Below are positions 22,527 through 32,707 of a DNA stretch of 64,000 nt, piece by piece. The notes below the pieces were generated by a model. The model searched no databases and was not told the DNA's origin. It worked only from the letters and a program-made list of their open reading frames with translations. Source of the stretch: Phytophthora colocasiae (taxonomy: Eukaryota; Oomycota; Peronosporomycetes; Peronosporales; Peronosporaceae); NCBI GenBank assembly GCA_018806915.1, contig JAGKQI010000076.1, positions 62,001 through 126,000 of the forward strand, read 5' to 3'. The position numbers were made by a program, and so were the translations under genes. How positions within the stretch are numbered: position 1 is the first letter of the stretch; each line of letters starts with the position of its first letter.

Positions 22527-25500
22527 TCATTCCTCTCCAGATTCGTCGGTGATCCCGTTGCTGCCACACACGTTAATAGCTGCAGGCCAGTGGTTCAGTT
22601 CCGCAAGCTCAAGCCATGGGTGAGACGGATACCCAACGTCGCTAAACCACTCGGTGAATTCACGAATGGAAATCTCCTTTCCAAGATCTAGTTCTGTCTC
22701 AACGAAGGACTGCAACACGGCCTCGGCACCAAGTTCAGCGGAAAATCGAGCCACCTCGGCGCTCAACGAGCTGCTCATGCCGTAGAAAGCCATCAAGAAG
22801 CACATCAGACTGGACTTGATGGTCTCCAACTTGACCATAGGACTGTCGGCCTCTTCTTCGCTTTCACCTTCTCCTTCGCCTCGGAGAGCGCTCTCGCCAT
22901 CATCGTCGGAGATTAACGCCGCGCAACACTTGAGTTTTTCTATCATGGAGCCTTGACACACCACCAGCATCCCGCATATGGCAGCACCGATATCAACCGG
23001 GTCTTCAGCCTCATCGTCGTCATCACCTCCAAGCTGCTCGTCTTCGTCATCGGAAGCAGATTCGTGTACGAACACACTCAACAGTCGATGGAGCATATCC
23101 ATGCCTTCGTCACTCAGGTATCCGGTCTGGTCCTTTGATCTACTTGACGGCTCAACAAGAGGCAACGTACCACAGATCTTCTGTAATGCACGTAAGAGCG
23201 TGCTGCGTCTTGTGATCATGACGCCAGTGCTGTTAGCACTAGGGAAGTCTAATGCTTCCAGAAGAGCACCTTGTAATTCCCATGATGTCACTGTGTGAAG
23301 TTGAGTCTGCCGCAGGAACAACTTCAGTGTCGAAATGTCCTCGTTGAAAAACTGCAGCTCCGCGGCATCCTTGGCCACGGCGAATACCATCACAGGACCG
23401 TCCGAGCTCAAGCTGATTGCACCTGCTGACTCGCGTCCATCCGGCCTCGAATCCGATCCTGGAGCAGGAAGACCACGAACAAATGGAGTCGATACGATGT
23501 CGCTCTGTCGCACCTGTCTCCGACGCGTCACGGGCTTTACTGTTTGCTGAATAGGCTGCATAGGTTCCACTGGCATGGGTGCGGCGGTCGACAATGGCCC
23601 GCGACTTTGAGAGCCCATGACAGGCGCAGTGCGTTTGCTTTGATACGCTGAAGTCGGTCCACCACCTGACATTGCTATGCTCGCGTCTTGGAAGTCTTGC
23701 TGCTGTTGCCACTTAGCCACATCGAGAAGCTCCACCCAAGAGATCAGCTGGTAACCTCCAGTATTGTACCACTCGCCAAACTGCTCGAAAGTTACGCGGG
23801 CACGAGAGCGGGCACTACCGTAAGCTGAAAGTCCGTTGGTAGTCGTACTGTTAGCGCCTCCATTGGCACTGACATCAGTCATGAGGTCCCCCATGGCTTC
23901 CTCGATAAAGTCATCGGCTTCAACGTAAATCTTCTCCAAACCAAGTCTGTATGTACCGTCGCTGAGTGCCATGAGAGCCAACAAGAACGACCGCAAGTAG
24001 ATGAACAGCACTGAGTGAGGGAGCGCGTTGATCTCGGCCACCGACATTGGTGCAGGCTGCCGACGCATACCTTGAGCGGTTGAGCCAAACCCACGGGTAC
24101 TCGGGAATCCAAAACCACCGCCGCTCATGGAGAACTGAGTACTTTGAACACCGAATTGAGTGCTTTGAGCGCCTCCAAGGCCGAATCCAAACCCGCCAGT
24201 AGCTGTGTTTGTTCCAAATCCGCCAAAACCCACCGCAGTACTGGGAGGCGGTGGCGCATAGCTCGCAAGAGTTTTGTGGCGCTGTTGTCGCATTTTCGTG
24301 ATAAAGTCGAACGCTAATGAGAGCTTCTGGCTCTTAGAACCTCGACCAAGAATGCTGAGACCACACGCTAACTCCAGTGCATTGACCCGACCACATCGTT
24401 TGCGGTCGAAGACGTTGAACAGCCGAGATAGCAATTTAGACGATGTCTGTTGAGCTTTCTCCGTCATCCCATCCTTCGATACTAAACTTCGCACGCATTC
24501 GTAGAAATTCGTGCGCGTCAGAACAAGATATGCCCCTTCATCCTCTTCAACTGCTGCATACGAGTACATTTGGCCTCGACGACTCTGAGTTCCGACCGCC
24601 TTTGACATCTTGAGAGCCTCCTCTGCTGACGGAGTCGCATACGCCAGCAATGCGTCATACACTTTACTCACACTCAACTCCCCGAGCTTCGTTGACCGCA
24701 GCATGAAGAGGTACGTCGAAATGTCACTCTCAGTGAAGTGCAGGATGCTTCCTTCTTCGAGCATATCGAACGCGTAGATCAAAGGCTTTTCACGCTTGCT
24801 AGCCTCGAACGCCTCCTTGGCTGGCCACTTAGACAAATCGAGCAATTCCAGCCACGGGCAGTCCATATAACCCCCAGCCGCGTACCACGCAGCAAACTCT
24901 GCCAGACTGATGGAATCCGGACGTTTACATGCAGCCTCGCAGAAGAGCTTCGAGACGACCGCACCTGCTGCACGCTCCGCAATGGAGTTTGTGCTCCATG
25001 TACTCACAGAGCTCGTATCATTCGAGTTCCCTCGGGTAGCATTGTAGCTTGAGAACGCAAACAGCACCACTAGGATCGACTTTAGCATCTCAAAAAGGCG
25101 TCTCCTAGAGACATGCCCATCTCCATGTGAAGCAAACAGCTTGAACAGTACACCGAGCTTGGCACTTTTGGTTGTACCACAAAACACACACATGCCAGCC
25201 ACCAACTGCAATTTCTCCACAGCTATCGTGTTCATCCCCACTCCGTTGTTAAATCTACCGTCGCCATCATCAGTGCTGGTATTTCCATTCGTTTCGCCAC
25301 TATGGATAACGCTTTCACTCTCAAAAAGAGTGAAGATACGCAGTAAATGGAACGACAGGAACTCCTGATCTTCGTTCGAGAGCTCATCGCGTGGCACGAG
25401 GTCGCGCATGGCGCGTAAATATCCAGGTTTTGTAAGTGTACGGTTGTGCGCGTGCTTTTTCAGTAAATGCACGAGTTCACCACAAGTCATGCGGCTGAAG

Positions 25501-28500
25501 TTCATGCGCTCCGAGATTGTATACACGATAGCCACATCCTTCAAGCGAATTCGCAGCGTCGTGTTGTCATAACTCGTCAGCTTGAACTGCAACGCCACAG
25601 AAGATAAGTCCTTTGATGCAGCCGCCGATGCCGTCGGTGAAGTGATGAGATTTGAGATGCCAGTTACGGCATCCATGCCTGCTTCGACAGCGTAGCGGCC
25701 AGCCGTTCTGAAAGCTGTAGTATCTAGCGCTGTCATATCCGATTCAGGGAAGTTTGGTAGCATAGATTCATGCACTCGGTTGGAGCTCTCATTAGAAGAG
25801 ACCGTGTCATTAGAGGACCCCGAGCCAGTATCTTCGGATCCCATCTGTGTCGCATTTTCGAGCGCATGTTGCTGGCGACTAATGTAGCGAAGAATCGCAT
25901 CAGACACTGAACGGGGAACTTCTGGCCATTTCTTGGTGTCTAACAGCTCGACCCAAGCGATAATTGTGTAGCCATGTTGCGAATACCAGACCGCAAATTC
26001 TTCGAACGACACAACGCCACCACGAATGAACGCACTACCAGCACCAACGCCTGATGCATGCGAAGCTGCACCGACCAGTTGAAGGTTACCATCGCCCGGA
26101 AAAGACCCTCGATGCTCGTAGCGCCCACTTCTATGATGACGTGTGGAGTTTTTAAACGATGCTGTGTCGACCGACATCGGGATATCCAAACTATGCCGCT
26201 GACTGCCTCCTTGCATGGAAGCGACGGACTGTGTAGTGCTGAAGGTTTTGTCAGTGTCCTTGAAGATACAATCAGCAATTTCGATCGCAGTGGTGTCTGC
26301 CACACTGGCAATAGCTTCAGCAGAGAGCTCCGAGCCGTTTCCCAATGCTAACAGCATCGTCAGGAAAGATCGTAGATACTTCCACATTTCTCGACGAGTT
26401 AGACAACCGTCTCCATCAGCATCAAACAATCGATAGGCAAACGCGAGCTTTTCACTCTTGGAACCCGCACAGAAAATAGTAAAGGCCGACACGAATTCCA
26501 CCAGATCAATCTTGCCTGTTCCACCACGGTTGAAGGCGAAGAACAGACGGCTTAATGTGTCTGCTACCATCTTCGGATCCTTCCCACGCCCCACACTTCT
26601 AGGAGGAATTCGTGTGTTGCTATTCGCGCCGAACGCAGCAGCCACACTTGGAGCGACATTGACAGGCAAAAGTTTGCCCACGCACTTGTCAAAGGTGCTT
26701 TTCTCAATACATGAAGACGACGGATCTTCCATGAAAGGCTCAAAGACGTCGTAAACGCGATACAACTGCACTTGGTTGAGCTTGATGACACGTTGAAGTT
26801 CGAAGTACTGAATCAAATCCCCATTATCGAAGCTCAGCGTCGTGAGCGGCAGCTCTGTGATTGCGTCGTCGTCCACATCGAACGGTAGGTCAAACTCCAG
26901 AACAATCTCGTTCTTCAAACAGATTGCCGGCAGCGTAGCAGGAATACTACTATTATAAGACCGTACAGCAGTCGAAGAGGACTCAATGGATGCCGGTAAA
27001 GGAGAAGGGTGTTGTCTGGCTGATTCAGCTTCATCTTCATCGTCCTCCTCGTCGATAACGTCAGCAAACGTAAAATATGGTTTCTTGGCTCCCGGTACTC
27101 CGTCCGGTGGGTCTACGGCATCAATGTCAACTTGGATATTGTTGGCAGTGTAGTAATTGTTGCTTGCCACGATTGGGTCAACTGATCGCGTATCTAGACC
27201 CTCTAAGTCAAAAGAAGGGGATACAAAAACCCACTTTCGGAGATCAAGTAGCTCTAACCAGCTCATGCCTTTGAAACCACCGCCGTTGTACCACAATCCA
27301 AAGTCTTCAAAGGTGTACAGACCCAACCGCATGTCGGAATTTGCACGTGCACGATCGCCATCAATTTCGTCCACGTAATTCTCCTCCTCTTCGCTGTCGC
27401 CGTTAGCTTTCGCCTCGTTATCATCCTCATCCTCTTCTTCTTCATCTTCAACGTCACTAGGAAGACCCTCCATGATGGCCTCTAAAATCTCTTCTTCTCC
27501 TTTATCCACGAGCTGAGCCAAAGAACCGTAACGTTGTAGCACAGCATCCGAAGGGGGGGATAGATGCAACAGGGTGATAAGAACAGAACGCAAGAATCTC
27601 CAAAGCTGCTGACGATTCAGGTAATTCTTGCAATCCGCGTCGAAGTAATGGAAAGCAGACGATAGTTTGTCGCTTTTCGATCCCCACGACATAAGACTAA
27701 AGCCAGCGGCTACCTCGAAAGCGTCTACTGTAGGACATTTCTCCGGTAAAAACGAACGGAAGATCGAAAGCATACTCTCCAAAAACGTATTGTTTTCCAT
27801 CAAGTGCGGCTTGTCGGTCATACTGAGAAGCTCCTCAATTGCCTCCAGAAAAGTCTCTTCTTCCAGCAAACCGTCCCCTGTATGCTGCACAAAAGTCTCG
27901 TACATGGCCTGAGGGTTTATCCGTGTGAATGCTGACTGAACCAGCAAGTCGTACAGATCAACGGCCTGTTGCTCTCCAATAGTCAACACACCACCATCCA
28001 CATTGGAAAAACGGAAACTCAACTCCGCAGGTTCATCATCATCTTCATACTCCTCTTCATCTCCTGCTTCACTCGATGTAGGAGGAGGATCTACAGGTAA
28101 CCCCCACTTGGCTGGAGACCCTTGTGCTGACACTGGTGTTGATGGAGTCAACTTCTTCGATCCAGGCCACTTCTTCTGATCCAGCAGCTTGATCCACGGT
28201 ACAGACTTACTTGGGCTACTATTGGCCTCAATCCAAGGCCAAATGTGTTCTTCAAACAACGCTGTGTCATCCTTCCCCAATGAGTTAGCTGCAAACATCC
28301 TAGCAACTGTCTCGTCGACACAAGTCGTGACAATAGATGCAGTGGACTGCAATTGATCTTCAGTAGCCGTGGCGAGATCAAACACAGCTGAGACCGACTG
28401 TAACAAACAGCCCAATGCAGAGCGAACAATCGATAGCGTAATGGGATTGGATGCGTCAACTCCACAGCCAAAGAGACTGAAATGAATCGCCACTTCCACT

Positions 28501-28973
28501 TTCTTCTTCACTTCCCCCGGCAACAAGACTAGACACCCTGTTGCCAATTGGTAGATATCGGTACGGTTGGTCTTCTCAAACGAACGGAAGATCCGCTCCA
28601 ACGTCTCCTCCATCGGTTTAAATGTTTCTCCAGTACGAAGCTCCGGCAGAGACCGTACCAGGTCAATAAACTCTTCTTTCCCCAACAGTGCCGCACTGTT
28701 AGCGACAGCTCGAGCGTCTATCGCCTGCGTTAACGTCTCTATACTGCTAATGGCTAATTTCGAGGCCACGAGGGCGTTGCGAACGTGCCAGACACGTTTG
28801 GACTGCAGAGCTAAGGAGCAACTGGGTGTGACGAACGGAAGTTCCACCAGAGTGTCCGCACTGGACGCTGTGGGGGACGAAGGCAGCGACGGAACACCCT
28901 CTGTACTCATATTACTCTGTAGAGGGATCTCGATCGGCGGCGCGCGCCTGGGGCTCCTGGGAGACTCGACCAT
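22527..28973 (-). CDS. Six-module EF-hand protein, 2148 aa
   Basis: One uninterrupted frame of 2148 codons. It consists of six related modules of about 310-435 residues, each ending in a Trp tag of the form W-x-x-LLD-x-x-K-W (near residues 265, 575, 1010, 1375, 1747 and 2125; the last is degenerate, LELAELNHW). Before each tag is a helical EF-hand-like region with a shared pattern (LxLRSFLxxLLAL, then FEEFxxWYxxGGY). Only module 3 has a canonical calcium loop, DADGDGCLTRRE; modules 2 (DADCKNYLNR) and 4 (SHGDGHVSRR) have lost ligands. Acidic and Gly/Phe-rich linkers separate modules. No signal peptide or membrane segment. It is probably a large calcium-responsive scaffold; I cannot name an orthologue. 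Confidence 0.88.
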   Translation of the reverse strand: MVESPRSPRRAPPIEIPLQSNMSTEGVPSLPSSPTASSADTLVELPFVTPSCSLALQSKRVWHVRNALVASKLAISSIETLTQAIDARAVANSAALLGKEEFIDLVRSLPELRTGETFKPMEETLERIFRSFEKTNRTDIYQLATGCLVLLPGEVKKKVEVAIHFSLFGCGVDASNPITLSIVRSALGCLLQSVSAVFDLATATEDQLQSTASIVTTCVDETVARMFAANSLGKDDTALFEEHIWPWIEANSSPSKSVPWIKLLDQKKWPGSKKLTPSTPVSAQGSPAKWGLPVDPPPTSSEAGDEEEYEDDDEPAELSFRFSNVDGGVLTIGEQQAVDLYDLLVQSAFTRINPQAMYETFVQHTGDGLLEEETFLEAIEELLSMTDKPHLMENNTFLESMLSIFRSFLPEKCPTVDAFEVAAGFSLMSWGSKSDKLSSAFHYFDADCKNYLNRQQLWRFLRSVLITLLHLSPPSDAVLQRYGSLAQLVDKGEEEILEAIMEGLPSDVEDEEEEDEDDNEAKANGDSEEEENYVDEIDGDRARANSDMRLGLYTFEDFGLWYNGGGFKGMSWLELLDLRKWVFVSPSFDLEGLDTRSVDPIVASNNYYTANNIQVDIDAVDPPDGVPGAKKPYFTFADVIDEEDDEDEAESARQHPSPLPASIESSSTAVRSYNSSIPATLPAICLKNEIVLEFDLPFDVDDDAITELPLTTLSFDNGDLIQYFELQRVIKLNQVQLYRVYDVFEPFMEDPSSSCIEKSTFDKCVGKLLPVNVAPSVAAAFGANSNTRIPPRSVGRGKDPKMVADTLSRLFFAFNRGGTGKIDLVEFVSAFTIFCAGSKSEKLAFAYRLFDADGDGCLTRREMWKYLRSFLTMLLALGNGSELSAEAIASVADTTAIEIADCIFKDTDKTFSTTQSVASMQGGSQRHSLDIPMSVDTASFKNSTRHHRSGRYEHRGSFPGDGNLQLVGAASHASGVGAGSAFIRGGVVSFEEFAVWYSQHGYTIIAWVELLDTKKWPEVPRSVSDAILRYISRQQHALENATQMGSEDTGSGSSNDTVSSNESSNRVHESMLPNFPESDMTALDTTAFRTAGRYAVEAGMDAVTGISNLITSPTASAAASKDLSSVALQFKLTSYDNTTLRIRLKDVAIVYTISERMNFSRMTCGELVHLLKKHAHNRTLTKPGYLRAMRDLVPRDELSNEDQEFLSFHLLRIFTLFESESVIHSGETNGNTSTDDGDGRFNNGVGMNTIAVEKLQLVAGMCVFCGTTKSAKLGVLFKLFASHGDGHVSRRRLFEMLKSILVVLFAFSSYNATRGNSNDTSSVSTWSTNSIAERAAGAVVSKLFCEAACKRPDSISLAEFAAWYAAGGYMDCPWLELLDLSKWPAKEAFEASKREKPLIYAFDMLEEGSILHFTESDISTYLFMLRSTKLGELSVSKVYDALLAYATPSAEEALKMSKAVGTQSRRGQMYSYAAVEEDEGAYLVLTRTNFYECVRSLVSKDGMTEKAQQTSSKLLSRLFNVFDRKRCGRVNALELACGLSILGRGSKSQKLSLAFDFITKMRQQRHKTLASYAPPPPSTAVGFGGFGTNTATGGFGFGLGGAQSTQFGVQSTQFSMSGGGFGFPSTRGFGSTAQGMRRQPAPMSVAEINALPHSVLFIYLRSFLLALMALSDGTYRLGLEKIYVEADDFIEEAMGDLMTDVSANGGANSTTTNGLSAYGSARSRARVTFEQFGEWYNTGGYQLISWVELLDVAKWQQQQDFQDASIAMSGGGPTSAYQSKRTAPVMGSQSRGPLSTAAPMPVEPMQPIQQTVKPVTRRRQVRQSDIVSTPFVRGLPAPGSDSRPDGRESAGAISLSSDGPVMVFAVAKDAAELQFFNEDISTLKLFLRQTQLHTVTSWELQGALLEALDFPSANSTGVMITRRSTLLRALQKICGTLPLVEPSSRSKDQTGYLSDEGMDMLHRLLSVFVHESASDDEDEQLGGDDDDEAEDPVDIGAAICGMLVVCQGSMIEKLKCCAALISDDDGESALRGEGEGESEEEADSPMVKLETIKSSLMCFLMAFYGMSSSLSAEVARFSAELGAEAVLQSFVETELDLGKEISIREFTEWFSDVGYPSHPWLELAELNHWPAAINVCGSNGITDESGEE

Positions 28974-29282
28974 GACGGAGCAAGTTGCGCTATGAGGGTA
29001 GAGGGCGTAGCACGTATCGATCTCTCTTTCTCTTGTGGCTTCTTCCTTCTTCTCTCTCTACCGCTTGTTGCCGTTGTAACCAACATGATCTTTTTTTCGC
29101 AAGGTGAAGACCTGGATTTGACAACCCTTTTGTCCCTGTCCATGACGAAATCATTTGAATATTGTATGTAGGAGTTGCAACTTGAAGAGAAGTCTGCAGG
29201 TGACGAAAGGTCGCGGTTTTACCGGTGTAGGGGAATGTAGCCATCTGGCAAACAAATAGATACTTCGATCCAAGACGCCAAA
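28974..29282. promoter_or_regulatory. Divergent intergenic region
   Basis: About 310 bp between the starts of the EF-hand gene (-) and the EGF-like gene (+); both promoters must lie here. Pyrimidine-rich runs near 29015-29065 are the only visible feature. Confidence 0.35.
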
Positions 29283-30292
29283 ATGCGATGGCCGAGTGTT
29301 GTGCTCGTCGCCATCGCCATCTGCCAACTAACGCGAGCGCAGCTGGGTGTACCGACTGGCAACCTCTGTGCTTCGCTGAACAATTGCAATGCTCATGGAC
29401 GCTGTGACGCATTGACCAAGACTTGCACTTGCTATGAAGGCTTTGGCGCTCCTACAGATATCACGGACTACCGGTCTCCCGATTGCTCTCTGCGTAAGTG
29501 AAGAATGCTCAGATACATTTGCGTTTGAGTGTTAGTATATTCACGATCTATTGTTGTTTACAGGGACGTGCCCGGCAGGCCCGTCGTGGGGAGGTATTCC
29601 AACGAGTGCGACGACATCACATGCCAAGACGGAGTGCTCTAGCGCTGGAACGTGCGATCGATCAACTGGCACGTGTCTGTGCTACTATGGATACGAAGGA
29701 TCGGCCTGCCAAAGGAGTACGTTTGATTAAAGACAGCTGAAAGCGGATTCTTGGTCTCTGAGACGCTCAATGGATGGACAGGTAGCTGCCCTAATAGCTG
29801 TTCCGGCCATGGCCAGTGTCTGAGCATGCGCGAGCTGGCGGCGGAACCCAGTGCCTTCCCACTCTCGCCTCCTACGACATACGAGGGTGATGTGACTGCG
29901 ACGACCTGGGACCAAGATCGAATTCACGGCTGCTTGTGCGATTCGTCTTGGCCTGTAGGTCTTGGCGACGGTGACTCGCAGCTCTCACAATATTTCGGTC
30001 CCGATTGCTCCAGGAGTACGTTTCCAGTGCTGTTTCAGTGACGAATTAAATACTTACTGGTGTTGTCTGAATAGTGCATTGCCCTTCAGGTGACGACCCC
30101 ATGACTGCGCATCACGAAACGGACTGTGAAGGGGTAGTCGCGGACGGTGGTGGTGGTGGGATCGGGGGGCATGGGAATCTCTGTCATGTAGATTGCGCTA
30201 ATCGCGGCATCTGTGACTACTCCACCGGCGAGTGTTCCTGCTTTCCTGGGTTCTACGGCTCTAACTGCGCTAGTCTGTCACCTCTGGGATAA
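29283..30292 (+). CDS. Secreted four-module EGF-like protein, 271 aa
   Basis: Four exons restore one frame: 29283-29493, 29564-29716, 29782-30015 and 30075-30292. Donors are GTAAGT or GTACGT, and introns are 70, 65 and 59 nt. A signal peptide (MRWPSVVLVAIAICQLTRA) is followed by four Cys-rich EGF-like modules, one per exon, with CxCYxGF, CLCYYGYEGSAC, a longer third module with CSGHGQC, and CSCFPGFYGSNC. All introns are phase 1, so each module is a symmetric exon. No membrane anchor is visible, so the product is likely secreted or wall-associated. The motif CxxxGxCxxxxGxCxCxxGxxGxxC is typical of tenascin/teneurin-like EGF repeats widespread in stramenopiles. The ligand is unknown. Confidence 0.85.
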
Positions 30293-31160
30293 AATCCTTG
30301 CAGCGATTACATTGTATGCCACCGGTGGAGACCGGTTCAACCAAATTAACCGTTGAACCGCGTCCTACTGGCCATTGGACAAGACGAAAGCAAAACTCAA
30401 CGGATGAGCTCACATTATCGAAATCAGCAACGCAGGAAGAAGGAGTTTGGTGTTTTTCAAGGGAGTCATATATATATGTTCACTGTACAGTTGTCGGCTT
30501 TATTGCTCAACCATACGACCTAGTTGCACTCTCAGTGGTGACTTGGTCTGAGCTTTGAAGCCTAGATTAAGAATGGGGGTCGAGGGATCCCTTCGGACTT
30601 TGTGAAGAAGGGGTTTTCACGATCCTCTCCATACTGTTATACGCGAATCAATGCATTTTTTCAAGTGAGTTGTTCTACAGTAGGCAAGTAGATGAATACC
30701 TGTGTAGGTGGTCCCTGATTCATTCCTCAAATACAATGTGTTACGTAGTATTCGCTTCCGCAATAACTGCACGCATTTCACACCGCGTGGTCATTCAATT
30801 GGTCTTGAACTTCACGTTAGCATTTTGCTACAGTAGCCTCTCTCGTGTTGTTCATTACTTGTCACTAAAGTCGACGAAACGCTATGCTACGTGAACGATT
30901 TCGATGGGGACGTAGAGCACAGGAAACGACATCCATGCAGGATGTACTCTACTAATGTAGTAATCTCTTTGCATATCCCTCATTTCTTTGATTTGTTGCG
31001 TTTGCCCTGAGCTATCTCACCGCCATAACTTAGGCACGGTCAGCATGGCGGGAAGCAGCGTACTTTTCGAAAGCCGTTTCCTGGGAAGATTGCCTGCATA
31101 GTTTTACACCACAGCGCATCATTATAAACAACTGTTTCACTTCGCTTCTCGTTTGTCAAC
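30293..31160. other. Gene-free stretch
   Basis: About 870 bp between the EGF-like gene and the NDUFA11-like gene, which converge. Short frames exist but none has a recognisable protein pattern. It contains a TA-repeat patch near 30467-30478. I see no RNA gene. Confidence 0.4.
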
Positions 31161-31755
31161 TTACCAGTACGAAGCAGCGGTCATTGCCGCGCAGGCAGCA
31201 ACGCCAGCACCAACACCCACACGCATGCTCTGCTTTACAATGCCAGGAACCACTCCCACCAAGGCACCGCCCACACCAGCATTGATCGGGTCCTCCTTCT
31301 GACGAATCGAAGCGGAAATGTACTCACCCGTAGAGAAAATGCAGCCGACAGCAGCGAACACGAGCTACAGTTAAAACAGCATGCACCATGTCAGCTACAT
31401 GTTACATACAACCTCATTCAAAAACACGCAACACGTACCGAACGCGTGCCCAGGTGCTTCAACTGGTTCGAAAGCTTCGGCAGCTTGGCACCTACAACAT
31501 GAACGATCAACACAGCGGTTAGTTAGACCATCCCATAGTTTATGGAGAGAGTAATGGTGACGGACCAAGCTTCGGGATAGCCCAGACCGACTCGACGGAG
31601 CCGATAGCAGCGCCGAAGAAGGCGCCAGTGGCCTAAAGAGCAGAGAAAAGCAACATAATGTCAGAGATAACCGTTCAAACACGGTAGCATTAGCGTAAGA
31701 GGGAGGAACACACCGTCGTGTACATGATCTTCTCGGTTCCGGCAGGTCCGTCCAT
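31161..31755 (-). CDS. Tim17-family complex I subunit resembling NDUFA11/B14.7, 121 aa
   Basis: Four exons, read on the minus strand: 31755-31714, 31632-31566, 31491-31439 and 31364-31161; introns are 81, 74 and 74 nt with GT..AG ends. The joined frame encodes 121 residues, the usual size for this family. Visible features are the first helix (ATGAFFGAAIGSVESVWAIP), a second helix around SLVFAAVGCIFSTGEYIS, the RQKEDPINAGVGG motif shared by Tim17/22/23 and NDUFA11 proteins, and a last helix rich in Gly/Ala. The KEDPxNAGxGG form fits the complex I subunit rather than the import channel. Likely location is the mitochondrial inner membrane. A Tim22-like import role is the main alternative. Confidence 0.85.
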
Positions 31756-32366
31756 TTTCCTTCCTGGTGTGCGGTCTTCGTGTGTGCGGCTCTCCGCGGT
31801 ACCGCGGAGGTAGGCAGTAATTGGTCCAAATATGTCACCGAATGCTTTTCGGCACCGTATCTGACTAAAGACACAATCTAATACCGGGGGTCTATTTCTG
31901 TTATTGACATCGGATCGTATGGTATATATTGAGGTATAGGTTAGATAAATTATTGAAATTTTGTTCATCTTTGTGCTTGGGGCAATACGATAGTGTGTGA
32001 AGCTTTGCTGATGCATCGTGATTGCTAGTTGAAAACTACTCCAACACCCGTGAGAAGGCCACTGGCCGGCTCCAATTTCTGTTTTATCTCCCAGTATTGG
32101 GAGGAACACTTAGATAAGCTACGTTGTGAACAGCGTCTCGTGGACAAGAATGAATAGTGTGACTGGATTGACTAAGGTAAAAAATCAAATTTGGGCCGAG
32201 ATGAAAGATGATCGGATAACTCGGCATCTACTTATGCGTTGACAAAAACTGTGACAGTTTCTGAAGCTTCGCAAGCAGAGATTTTTTTCTCAATTTTTTG
32301 TAGTAGCAGACCAATGAAAGTTAGTTCATGCTCATGGAGAAGAAAAAAATCGGCTTAATCAGTTTA
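31756..32366. other. Gene-free boundary between host genes and transposons
   Basis: About 600 bp containing the promoter of the NDUFA11-like gene and then AT-richer DNA. No coding pattern is recognisable. To the right almost everything is transposon-derived. Confidence 0.4.
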
Positions 32367-32549
32367 CGGCCGAATTTAGTCTTGCTTTCAGTATTGAAAG
32401 TGCTGAGTGAATGTCATTTTTGTGACCACATGAGGTTTGGGTTAATCCACGCTCACCTTTTATATTTCTACTTGTGATCAAGTTTCGACGGAAATTAACT
32501 TAAGGGGAACAAACTGTAACTTGCCGTTGTTACAACGATAAAAGTCAAG

Positions 32550-32640
32550 TGCTGACAGCTCAGTCGTCTAGGCGGCGAGCTTATTGAGGGCCCATAATGG
32601 GAGCAGGGTTGTCGCGGGTTCAAGTCCCGTTAATTCTCCG
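32550..32640 (+). repeat. tRNA-like sequence with pol III A and B boxes (degenerate tRNA or SINE head)
   Basis: A perfect B-box-like GGTTCAAGTCC (32617-32627) lies in a 5-bp T-stem with a 7-nt loop. A D-arm-like GCTCAGTCGTCTAGG lies about 45 nt upstream. The intervening CCCATAATGGG recalls an elongator tRNA-Met anticodon arm (CAT). The acceptor stem does not pair, so this is not a functional tRNA; it looks like the head of a tRNA-derived SINE or a decayed tRNA. It sits just beyond the 3' end of the Tigger transposase gene. Confidence 0.4.
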
Positions 32641-32707
32641 CACTGATTTGGTAAGTAAAGCATCTATTCAACTTCACTGTGCAAGACACTCAACTAACAT
32701 TTTTTGT

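Noticed and set aside
32550..32640. Functional tRNA-Met gene
   Set aside because: The acceptor stem does not pair and the anticodon stem is short; only the D- and T-arm features fit.
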